Shown here: piece after piece, positions 48,601 to 57,820 of the stretch | Layout of the letters: every line of letters starts with the position of its first letter | Numbering within the stretch: the stretch's first letter is position 1 | Assembly (NCBI RefSeq): GCF_033568475.1 | Contig: NC_133123.1 | Coordinates: 154,519,753 to 154,583,752, forward strand | DNA length: 64,000 bases | Direction: 5' to 3' | Origin: Henckelia pumila | Lineage: Eukaryota; Streptophyta; Magnoliopsida; Lamiales; Gesneriaceae | The notes under the pieces: generated by a model | The model's input: only the letters and a program-made list of their open reading frames with translations | Told to the model about the DNA's origin: nothing | Databases searched by the model: none | Translations under genes and position numbers: made by a program

Positions 48601-49122
48601 CAGACTCTAGAGCTCGACAGGCTCTCAAAGCTGATACCAAAGGCATCGGGGGTCGCGCTCCCTCTCCATAGAAAAACCAGCTCTCATTCCCTTTTGGATG
48701 AAAGCGTACTAATCTCTGATAGCAGTCCACTGAAGCTCGATAGGTAGTCAACATATCTATTCCCAGAATGCAATCAAAGTCGTCCATCGCAAGAACTATG
48801 AGATTCGCTAACAGAATGTTCCCCTCGAACTCTAAAGGGCAACCCATCACTAGACGCTTGGCCAAAGCAGACTGACCCGTCGGAGTAGAAACTAAAACTA
48901 CTACGTCTAGTGCAATGCATGATAACTTATGTCTCTTAACAAAACGTGCAGAAATGAAGAAATGAGATGCATCAGTGTCAATAAGTACAAGAGCAGGTAT
49001 ACCATAAAACAGAAATGTACCTGCGATGACTTTCTCATTCTCCTCTACTGCCTGATCATGTCTCAGGGCAAACACCTGGCCAGAAGCTCGTGGCCTCAAA
49101 TGAGAACTCCCAGCAGGTTGTC
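45658..49122 (-). mobile_element. pol region of gypsy element (PR-RT-RH-INT-chromodomain)
   Basis: Protease (LVLIDTDASHFFIS), reverse transcriptase ([38 protein letters not shown]), RNase H ([16 protein letters not shown]), integrase zinc finger ([11 protein letters not shown]) and core ([44 protein letters not shown]), and a C-terminal chromodomain-like module. Domain order is gypsy-type. Confidence 0.9.
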
Positions 49123-49235
49123 TGTAACACCCGAAAATTTTAATACGTAAATTCGCATGCATAATTAGGGAAATTAATTATTTAAAAAAAAAAAAGTTTT
49201 TCCGCATTTTTATTTTATTAGTAGTAGGCGTTTCA
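49123..49235 (+). repeat. Left LTR of GAG-only element
   Basis: Starts TGTAACACCC and ends GGCGTTTCA; 111 of 113 positions match the right copy. Confidence 0.9.
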
Positions 49236-49439
49236 ATTGGTATCAGAGCGCGGTCCTTGGAGGGTGTTTACTGTCACGTGAAGCTCAAAAATCCTGCTAC
49301 CGGTCTGTAAGTTTTAAATACTTTATTAAGATTTAGAAGGAGCTTATGTATTAATTTTAAGTATTTCATGTTCAGTAAGACTTTTGAAACCCTTAGTTAT
49401 GCATTGCGATTTACGTAAAGAAATATGTGGTGGTACAGA

Positions 49440-50497
49440 ATGCCTCCCAAACAGATGAATAGACGCGGAGGACCTCCACCTCCACCTCCACCTTCGTAGA
49501 ACCCTCTCTCAGCATTGGAGCAGGCCAATGCTAACATGATGGCAGGGATCACTGCTTTGTTAAAGCAGCAAGCTACTCGTCCTAGGCTCACACATGATGA
49601 GGATGTAGCTGAGCGGTTCCAGAAGAAGGGACCAAAGGAGTTTACAGGCACCACTGATCCGCTCATTGCTGAGGGGTGGATTCGATCATTGAAGTCTATA
49701 TTTGACTATATGGGGATTACAGATGCTGATAGGGTCAAGTGTGCGGTGTATATGATGAGAGGGGATGCAGCCTCTTGGTGGGAAGGCGCTGTTAGGGGCG
49801 TGAACCTACCTACTTTGACGTGGATAGAGTTCAGACGTATGTTCTATGCCAAGTATTTTACTGAGGATGTGCGCAGCCGCATGATCCGGGAGTTCATGAG
49901 TCTCCGCCAGGGGGACAAGTTTGTGGTGGAGTACATCACACAGTTCGAGAGAGGGTGTCGCTTTGTGCCCCTTATTGCTGACAGTGCACCGGATAAATTG
50001 AGACAGTTTGTTGATGGGTTACGGGCTGACATTAAGCATGACGTCCGCATGTTGGATGTCGCTACTTATGAGGCTGCAGTTAGTAGAGCATTGCGCTCTG
50101 AGGAGGGGAGAAGAGATATACAGAAGGAACAGCAGCGTAAGAGACAGTTCCAGCTGGAATCTTATCAACCATCTTCGCTACCACCCATAAAGAAACAGTT
50201 CACAGGGCCATCTAAGGACCTTAACCAGCAGAGTCAGCAGGGTCAGCAGCAGCAGCAACAGAGGGGCGGGGCCCCTAAGTCAGGAGGAGTACCACTTTTC
50301 CCGAAGTGTCAGAAACCACATTCGGGTCTGTGCCTGAATGGGTTGAATGTGTGTTTCCATTGCAAGGAGCCGGGGCACATGTCCATGAATTGTCCCATGA
50401 AGAAGAACACCACAGGGAGGGTATTTGTCATGCAAGTAGCTGAGGCGAACCCAAACACCTCTTTGACATCGGTATGCCATAACTTATTCTTTTAAGG
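49440..50497 (+). mobile_element. gag region of GAG-only element
   Basis: A Retrotrans_gag domain (AEGWIRSLKSIFDYMG, AASWWEGAVRG, WIEFRRMFYAKYF, MSLRQGDKFVVEYITQFERG) is followed by a Gln-rich linker and a zinc knuckle (CFHCKEPGHMSMNC). It looks nearly whole. Confidence 0.88.
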
Positions 50498-50684
50498 GAC
50501 CTTTGGTGAAGTTAAAAATATTTTGTTTATCAGAGTGCGCAGCAGAAGCATGACTTTTGGAATACCGAAACTTGGGAACTAGCTAGATAGGCGTGGATTT
50601 AGTAAATAGGATTTTGAGAGACTCCGCTATGGATTTTGATCAGTCGAATTTCGAGGACGAAATTCAATTTAAGGGAGGGAGAAT

Positions 50685-50797
50685 TGTAACACCCGGAAAT
50701 TTTAATACGTAAATTCGCATGCATAATTAGGGAAATTAATTATTTAAAAAAAAAAAAGTTTTTTCGCATTTTTATTTTATTAGTAGTAGGCGTTTCA
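50685..50797 (+). repeat. Right LTR of GAG-only element
   Basis: Starts TGTAACACCC directly after the polypurine tract and ends GGCGTTTCA. Confidence 0.9.
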
Positions 50798-51739
50798 TTG
50801 TTCCTGCGACCTCTGCTGAACGGTGGCCTTAGAACCAGATCCTGAACCAGAACCAGAACCGCCTCCCCCAGATAGTGGACAATCCCTCCGGATATGACCA
50901 GTCTCCCCACAACGGAAACAAGCTCCAGAAGCTCTACGGCACTTGTCGGATGGATGGTTCTTCCCACAGTGATCACACTTGTCCTTCCTACCGAAACGGA
51001 CAACACCAGCAGAGCCAGAGGAAGAAGAAGTAGATCCAGACTTCTTGAAAGATTGGGCACGGGGACCCAAAGAACTAGCAGGTCTCAACTGAGAGAAAGA
51101 CCTGTTCCGTCGAATGCTGTCCTCTGCCTGGTGACAACGGCTCACCAAACCCTCGTAGGACATGTCGTCACCAACCGCCACACGGTCATGGATCTCAGGG
51201 TTAAGGCCCTGAAGGAACAGATTATACTTCATCTCGGAGCTGTCGGCAATCTCGGGGCAATAGGATAGCAGATCAAAGAACTTCTGCTGATACTCATCAA
51301 TAGACATGGCTCCCTGTCGCAGACTCAGTAGCTCTCCCGCCTTCGACTGACGGAGTGCAGGAGAAAAATACAGCTTCTGAAAAGCTGTGCAGAACTCGAA
51401 CCAGGTGGCCACTGCTCTCGCTGCAACAAAAGGTGCAGAAGTAAACCTCCACCACCTGCGCGCACGTCCATCCAGAAGATAACCCAGTGTCTCCATCTTC
51501 TGCTCCTCGGTGCATTGGAAAGTCTGAAAAGTCATCTCCATGCGGTCTAACCAGTTCTCCGCATCCTCCGGAGACTCACCTCCAACCAAGGGCTTAGGTG
51601 CCATCTGCAAGAATCGACGAACACTGAAACGGTCCTCATCTCGATGACGATGGCGGCGTTCCCGACGAGGCTCCTGGTCGGCATCACCCCAACGCCCACC
51701 AATACTGCCATGAGAACTCTGGTCGTCACGATCTGCCAT
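50795..51739 (-). mobile_element. gag region of gypsy element
   Basis: A retrotransposon gag domain (AENWLDRMEMTFQTFQCTEEQKMETLGYLLDGRARRWW) is followed by a double zinc-knuckle region (CDHCGKNHPSDKC, CFRCGETGHIRRDC) and a Gly/Ser-rich tail. Confidence 0.88.
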
Positions 51740-51815
51740 CTACAAAATTAACCTAACGGTTATCTTATGTAGAATCTAAATCCCAAGAATACTTTGCATG
51801 CTCTGATATCATAAA

Positions 51816-53140
51816 TGTAGTGACCCTTACCTGGATCACCTACTAAACAGAACTTAGACATGCAATTAACTTAATAAAATGGATATCAGAATAAAACTGC
51901 GGAAACCATAAACAAAATACAATCTCAAGGCAAGAAATCTGTAAATACCCAAATATAATACAACCAAATCGAATAGTTGTATCAATCCAATAACAACAGA
52001 ATAAAACCTAGGCGAAGCTCCAGCTGGCCAACAACTGCCTAGCCCCTCTTGAATCCACCCGCCTCATCCAATCGCAAACCTGCCCCATGGAATAGGGTGT
52101 CCAGAAACACAGAGTACGAGACGTGAGCATAAAACGCTCAGTACGAGAGTATGAGTATACATGCATGCAAAGTGAACTCCCTATAAACTCGAGGTCAAGG
52201 ATCAGATAACAGAGACAGACCGGGCCCTGGTATGTAGCACGCTGTGCCGTCGCTTCAGGAGGTGGCTCCCATACCATAATACCAGTGGATTTACCGGACC
52301 CAAAGCCATAGAAGTCCATCCACTAACAGGATAGGGTACAACCCTACTAATAGACATCTCGAATGAGATAACTCAGTATGCAAATGAATGCAACATAAAT
52401 CAATGACATATAAACCATGCAGTGACATAATACATGCATACTCAGTCAGGATATCTCGAACAGTACTTTCGTACCTCAAATCAGTGCAAGCTCTACCAAC
52501 TCTAAGTCCACGCCTATAGTATGCTCTACACTGCCAAATGATACTACTATCATTAAAGTGCTCTAAAAGCCTTAACTAAGCCATTGCATACTCCTAAATA
52601 TTTATAGGAAGCAAAAGCTATACCTTCGTCCATCGTTAGCCCTTTGATGTCGAGTGCCTCAAAACTAGGCCACATGTCTGCTACGACGCCTGGATCGCTA
52701 TGCCACTTCCGGATTCCCCACGGGACGCTTAGAATTACCTAGATCTGAGTTAAAAGGCTAAGGAATTGAGAGAGGAGAGAGGAATTGGTGCATTCAAATG
52801 TGAGCTCGGCACCCCCTATTTATAGACGACGTTCGGAACCTCCGTTCCTCGATCGGAACGTCCGATCCCGACATCGGAGCTTCCGATCTCGCTTATCTGC
52901 CACGTGTCAAAATCTCACTGGTTGACTTCGGATAGAGGTGATCGGAACTTCCGATCCTGATCGGAGCTTCCGATCCTGCCACACGTCATGCCTGACGTAA
53001 TTCGATCAGAGCTTCCGATCGCTCATTCGGAGCTTCTGATCCTGTTCGGAGCTTCCGAACTCACCTTCGGAGCTTCCGAATCCTATCCAAGTAATTATGA
53101 TAAATTCCTTAATCACTGATTTTGGTTACGAGCTACTACA
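51816..53140 (-). repeat. 5' LTR of gypsy element
   Basis: Termini are TGTAG and CTACA. A TATA-like CTATTTATAG lies near 52816-52825 (read on either strand), and a TGACGTAA motif lies near 52992. It directly abuts the GTTCT duplication at 53141. Confidence 0.93.
52832..53084 (-). repeat. Cluster of short palindromes (CGGAAGCTCCGA type) in gypsy LTR U3
   Basis: About nine imperfect copies of GATCGGAAGCTCCGAT-like units stand within 250 bp, interleaved with TGACGTAA and CACGTGTC. The sister LTR has the same cluster at about 45189-45472 with one or two more units. Confidence 0.75.
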
Positions 53141-53986
53141 GTTCTTTTGTAATGCTGCCATATGGCACCATTCTGCCAATTTTCCTTTTAAAAAGGACGC
53201 GCGTCTTGCCAATGTATCAAGATTACCTGCAACGTATTCTTTAATCAGCATTTCTCTCCAGGGACTTGACATTTTTGCAAAAAATAGCTGAATAGCTACA
53301 TTTTCCTCGACTTCCAAATTCCATCTGTATTTTGTGAATAACATAATGTATTCATCAACTAAACAGATATCATGTAACTCGAGGCTATACAGAGCTTGAG
53401 TATATCTTTTCTTTTTCTCTGTATCTTGATTATTGAAATAGTCTACCCCTATGAATTGTGCTTTAAATAGGGTGGCCATTCTTTCTCCAATCTCGCTGAG
53501 GGATTCTCCTGCTAAGATTGATTCCTTCGTATCTGACATAGTCATCTCCCATGCGATCTTGACAGATCCCATTAGACTTATTTCTAGAAGTTTAATGAAT
53601 CCTTCTTTATTGAGATCTAATGTCCCTGCTGCAATTCTCATAGCTGACGTCCAATCATCTATAAGATCTTCTCTGTTTTTTAAGTCCAAAACATCAAGGT
53701 TTAACATAACCCCATAAGGATGTATCGGGTCTAAAACAGTTTTTCCATAAGGAGTTTGATGTAGTGGTATTTTACTCCTTCTTGATCCGGTTCCTGCTGG
53801 ATGTGAATTTTCTCCCACATGAAACTCACTATGTGGTTCTTCTGTTTTTACCACATATCTTGGGGGATTTTCCATGGGTTGTTCACCCTCAGGGGAATTT
53901 ATTTTTAGATCTACAACTTTGAGATTCGCAAAAGAATCCGCAAGATCTTGTAGATCCTCGAGATTTAATCTTTCTAAAGTAGTCAT
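53126..53986 (-). mobile_element. Coat protein region of endogenous caulimovirid, N-terminal part
   Basis: The acidic start (TTLERLNLEDLQDLADSF) and the central fold (WTSAMRIAAGTLDLN, FIKLLEISLMGSVKIAWEM, FFAKMSSPWREMLIKEYV) resemble caulimovirid capsid proteins. The gypsy element sits inside this gene and separates it from the remaining part at 43623-44182. Small ORFs lie upstream toward 54490. Confidence 0.75.
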
Positions 53987-54569
53987 CAGATAGTGTTTTT
54001 CTCTGATACTGCTTTTATAAGATCAATCATCATTTCATCATTAGTTAAAGGTTTTTGAACCATTTTGGTTTTACCTTTATGATGTAACAAATGTTCGGTA
54101 CCAAACGAGAGTGGTAACCTTCCTCCTGTATTTCCTTTTTTAGAACCAGAAGTATGTTCTAGGTTTAGGATTTTATTTTGAAGATCCTTTAGAGTTCCAA
54201 GAATTTCTTCTTGTTTTTTAAGGATTTCTTCAATTTACCGAGGTATTTCATACAACTGATTGCTGTAATATTGTACCGTCTTTTGAATTTCTATAAGATC
54301 TCCGGAGAGTTTAGAGGAATCTGGGATAATCTCTAAAAATTTAGAGTTAGAAATCATTTTTCTTTATCTCTTCAAATTTGAGAGCATTAGTCGCAACCTG
54401 TTGTAAGTAATCTATTGTGAATAGATTAACTTGTTTATAGGATTTCGTATGAATAAAATTCTCTTGATTCAAACCTTCGTTTGAAGTCATCTTTTTGTAA
54501 AATATTCTCCTCAACAAAGAAAAACATGAATTAACGAATAATATTATGTCTGAATAATTAACCTAAAGC

Positions 54570-54591
54570 TTTGATACCATTTTTTTTTGCA
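54570..54591 (-). other. Viral primer-binding site
   Basis: On the minus strand TGGTATCAAAGC resembles the Met-tRNA primer site TGGTATCAGAGC of caulimovirids. It marks the conventional genome start. Confidence 0.65.
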
Positions 54592-54714
54592 TAATTCTTT
54601 ATACTGCAAATGAGCACAAAATCTCCAGATTCAAGCATAAAACCTTTACAAGTTAAGCATATAACCTATAGATTTCAAGCATAGATTAGCATAAATCCAG
54701 CACAAAAATTAAAT

Positions 54715-54829
54715 ATTAAAATATTCAATTTTGGTGGTCCTAGGGAGTTATAGTAAATAATCTTTTGCCTAGGGAGTTCTAATAAAGTTAGGAAGGGTAT
54801 TAGGGATTTTAGAACAATTCACTCTTAGA
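54715..54829 (-). repeat. Right copy of inverted repeat bounding the virus nest
   Basis: Inverted, diverged copy of 37876-38000. Short matching flanks (TTTATA before the left copy, TTTATAT after the right copy) could be a target duplication, but the ends are not sharp. Confidence 0.6.
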
Positions 54830-54877
54830 TTTATATGTATGAGATTTTTTTTTTTAAAAAAAAGATTGCAATTAGCC

Positions 54878-55020
54878 GGGTACCCGAAACTACCCGACTT
54901 TTTCGGGTACCCGACAATTTCGGATCGGGTTCGGATAGTAAAATTTGCCACCCGACCTATCGGGTATCCGACCCGAACTATCCGAACCCGACGCTACCTG
55001 ACCCGACGCCCACCCCTAAT
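54878..55020. repeat. Degenerate CCCGA/CGGGT tandem motif, possible hAT-type MITE
   Basis: Multiple CGGGTACCCGA and ACCCGAACT units end in CGCCCACCCCTAAT. Read in reverse this is TAGGGGTGGGCG, a start often seen in plant hAT elements. I cannot find a clean second terminus or 8-bp duplication. Confidence 0.4.
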
Positions 55021-55243
55021 ATCAGCCCTATAAAAAGGGATTTTTTATTATATAATATAATAATATACCGCTGAAAATAATTTATTTTTTTTGAAGCTCT
55101 GAAATAATGTATTTTATTTTATTTTTTTAAAAAAAACTTATTTATTAATTTGTAATTTTGAGGGGAGAGCGATTTGTGAGAATCGAGCATCGAACACAGT
55201 ACACATACTCCGCCAGTGTGCGTGTGGTGGGGGAGAAAGCTAA

Positions 55244-57253
55244 ATGGAGACCACGATTAGCTGCGGAAGAGTGGTTCTTTCCCCAAATCAAGCTTTCCAT
55301 CAAGCACCCGGTGATTTTTCTGCTATTTTCGGTGATTTTTTTGACTAATTTTCTGATTATTTTCGTTCAGTCATCTGTTTTTTTTTTCGTTTTGTTTTTT
55401 GTGTGTATGCGTATCGAGTTCGCCTATTTTAATTTATGTGTGTCTGATTTATCGTTTCTTTCACCCGATTTAGTTTCATTCCGCTGTATATTGATTTGCT
55501 TGCCGGTGGAAGGAGGGAAGCTTTTTTTCTTTTTTTTGAGTGAAGAGGGAAGCTTTTCATGAAACCGGAGCTTCGAATTTTCTTGTTTTTTGTTTATTAT
55601 TATAATTGATGAAGAAACGAAGTGAAGAAGGAAATACCTGTAGAAAGTTAGATGACATTTGTGTGAGCATGTATCTGAAAATGGACAAACAAAAGTGTAT
55701 TATAGTTGATTTTAGTAATTTTTTTTAGAGGTTGTAGAGGACTAGAGGAAGGCTCTTACATTGTTCTTTATTACATATTTTGGCCAAATCAAGTGTCTTT
55801 CCATTTTTTGCTATTACTAGGGATTCATCATGCTATACCTCTATTCTATCTCGGATTGGTGTGCCTATTTGTGAGCTAACACTCATCACGAGCTCCTTAT
55901 TAATTATGTTTGAGTATGGATCAAATATCTGGCCAGGATTGGACAATTCTTTAGTAATGAGTATTGAGTACATGAGATTATCTGAAGTTCTAATGTATGT
56001 GTCTGTAGCACATGGCTAATGATATTTAGCACCTCCAATAAAATAATAGCCGCTTTTTCTTTGCGAGTGCGTCTCTTGGACAGTCCCGTTTCTATTTTCA
56101 AGTTGTCTAGGGCTGTTTACATTTCGATTGGTTCTCTGGAATGAGAGTTGCAATGTGATAAGTTTATTCGTGCAGGGGATAAATATCCACTGCATAAACA
56201 ATGCACCAGCCGACGCACATCCATGGCAATGCCAATTGCTGGTCTGGGCAAAGGTGGTGGAGTTTTAGACAAACCCGTCATAGAAAAAACTACTCCTGGT
56301 CGTGAATCTGAGTTTGATTTGAGGTATGTGCACTCTGATTTAAATGGTGTAGATGCCACACATTCGCTGGTTCTATTTTTATTGCCCTTTTGAGTTGGGA
56401 GGGCTAACCTTAACGAAAGTTTTGATTGAAGCTTATGATGTTTTATGGATCAACTAGAGGAGAGTGTTTGAAGATTTTTCTTATGTAATGTGATTTTTCT
56501 TCATGTTAGGATTTTAATTTTCCTTATGTCACAGTTTTTAGGTATTTTAGCATGAAATATGCTCGCATCTTTCACATTTAGTATCAGTACTTAAGGATGA
56601 AAATGTCTATAACACACTTATATTTTTTACTTTCCACGCAACACAAACTGGTCATTCAGATATTCTTAGTCCTAACTTGTGTATAACCCTTCTGCTCTAA
56701 TATCTGTCCCACAAATGAAATACTTGGGCTGAGATCTTGTCCTGTCTTTGCGAAGACCCCCGCATATATATCCAATTCACCTGTTGTAAGTGCATATTTC
56801 TGTTCCCTTGATGTTTCAACGTATGAATCTCACATATTACATACCAACTTTGCTTGGCTTGATCTCACATATGTGCGCCTATGTTGAGTTTGATGGTTTA
56901 TCAGTAATATTAACATTTAAAACAGTGGAAATTATGATTCAACTGTTATTGCCACTGACAAATTATACAAGTTTTCGTTTTGTTCGTCTAGGAAATCAAG
57001 GAAGATGTCGCCGCCTTTTCGTGTGATGCTGCACAATGACAATTACAATAAAAGGGAGTATGTTGTGCAAGTATTAATGAAGGTTATACCTGGGATGACC
57101 CTCGATAATGCCGTGAATATTATGCAGGAAGCGCATTACAATGGCCTTGCCATGGTCATAGTTTGTGGCCAAGCAGATGCAGAAGAGCACTGCACGCAGC
57201 TCAGAGGGAATGGCCTTTTGAGCTCAATTGAACCTGCCAGTGGTGGTTGTTAG
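55244..57253 (+). CDS. CLPS1: ATP-dependent Clp protease adaptor CLPS1, plastid, 3 exons, 158 aa
   Basis: ClpS adaptors deliver N-degron and other substrates to the ClpC/ClpP protease of the plastid stroma. Exons 55244-55310, 56176-56323 and 56992-57253 have GT/AG borders and join in frame to 158 residues, against 159 for Arabidopsis CLPS1 as I recall. The N-terminus METTISCGRVVLSP is a transit peptide. PVIEKTTPGRESEFDLR leads into the ClpS core (FRVMLHNDNYNKREYVVQVLMKVIPGMTLDNAVNIMQEAH, about 81-125), which holds the LHNDN loop that contacts the N-degron. The end LLSSIEPASGGC is conserved. The start ATG at 55244 was chosen because it gives the family N-terminus and the right phase at the first splice. 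Confidence 0.93.
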
Positions 57254-57820
57254 GTTTATCGTAACCAATATGTTACTGTCACACTTGCGTATATGTAGAT
57301 ATGAAATGGAAAAACGACTTTTCAGATCACTGTTAAGTGTTAAGATACAAACTAAAAATAATAACAAAGACTCGGCTCCGTTCCTAGTATCTGTAGTTTG
57401 CATGAGATCTTTCGTCGTTGCATGAATTGATCACGCATCTTTGTTCCAATGATAATTTGTTCAAACATATATTCATCATCTCATTTTTCGAGCAAAACTG
57501 TTGTCGAGCCAACATCTCTTGTTTTGCAGTAAAAAATTAAAAATATTGTACAATCGTAAAACGATAATTGGTCATGTACTTATGTAACATTTTGAACATC
57601 AAAATTTGATGTATAACGAACGATTCGTAACAAATTCCAAGTTATGAATGAGGTAATAAAATAATGTTACAGGTATACTCAGGTCCCTCGACCACGTGAA
57701 GTTTCCATCCAAAGGTGAAAGGGTATCATCAATATTACAAGAATTAGATTTACTCCAGAGAAAAAATAAATATTACAAGAATTAGAGGCCTAAATTAAAT
57801 ACCCCTTGTATGAAAAAATC
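57254..57820. other. Shared 3' spacer of CLPS1 and peptidyl-tRNA hydrolase
   Basis: The two genes converge tail to tail over 567 bp. I see only AT-rich 3' flank. Confidence 0.6.

Larger units (their letters stand above)
49123..50797 (+). mobile_element. Small GAG-only LTR element (TR-GAG-like) nested in the gypsy element
   Basis: Two 113-bp LTRs (49123-49235 and 50685-50797) differ at two sites. A Met-tRNA primer site (TGGTATCAGAGC) follows the first, and a polypurine tract (AAGGGAGGGAGAA) precedes the second. The flanks TTGTC and TTGTT look like a 5-bp duplication with one change. The interior encodes only a gag protein and no protease, RT or integrase, so it depends on another gypsy element. 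This matches the described class of terminal-repeat retrotransposons with a GAG domain. It lies opposite in strand to its host element. Confidence 0.88.
44183..53140 (-). mobile_element. Ty3/gypsy chromovirus (Tekay/Del-like) inserted in the viral coat gene
   Basis: LTRs at 44183-45524 and 51816-53140 both run TGTAG...CTACA and are flanked by the 5-bp duplication GTTCT (44178-44182 and 53141-53145). On the minus strand a PBS-like TGATATCAGAGC follows the upstream LTR and a polypurine tract (AAGTGGGGGAGAA) precedes the downstream LTR. The order gag, PR, RT, RNase H, INT is gypsy-type. The pol C-terminus ([15 protein letters not shown]...[11 protein letters not shown]) is chromodomain-like, as in Tekay/Del. 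My hand count puts LTR divergence at about 4%, roughly 1.5 million years at common rates. It has about three or four breaks plus a nested element between gag and pol. Confidence 0.93.
38291..54591 (-). mobile_element. Endogenous caulimovirid (pararetrovirus), solendo-/cavemovirus-like
   Basis: Read on the minus strand, the order is: primer-binding site (TGGTATCAAAGC near 54580), small leader-proximal ORFs, coat protein with zinc knuckle, movement protein, aspartic protease, reverse transcriptase/RNase H, transactivator-like ORF, then promoter and leader. Excluding the 8.96-kb gypsy insertion, this is about 7.3 kb, close to a whole caulimovirid genome, opened near the tRNA primer site. Coat protein before movement protein recalls Cavemovirus and Solendovirus rather than Caulimovirus or Badnavirus. 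It is broken (roughly half a dozen breaks plus the insertion) and must predate the gypsy element within it. Clade assignment is inference. Confidence 0.82.

Noticed and set aside
52832-53084. Spaced short repeats resembling a CRISPR array
   Set aside because: Units are imperfect palindromes with irregular spacing inside a plant LTR; no Cas genes, and this is eukaryotic DNA.
55158-55562. 134-codon plus-strand ORF across CLPS1 exon 1
   Set aside because: Wrong frame: CLPS1 starts at 55244 in another frame and splices at 55310.
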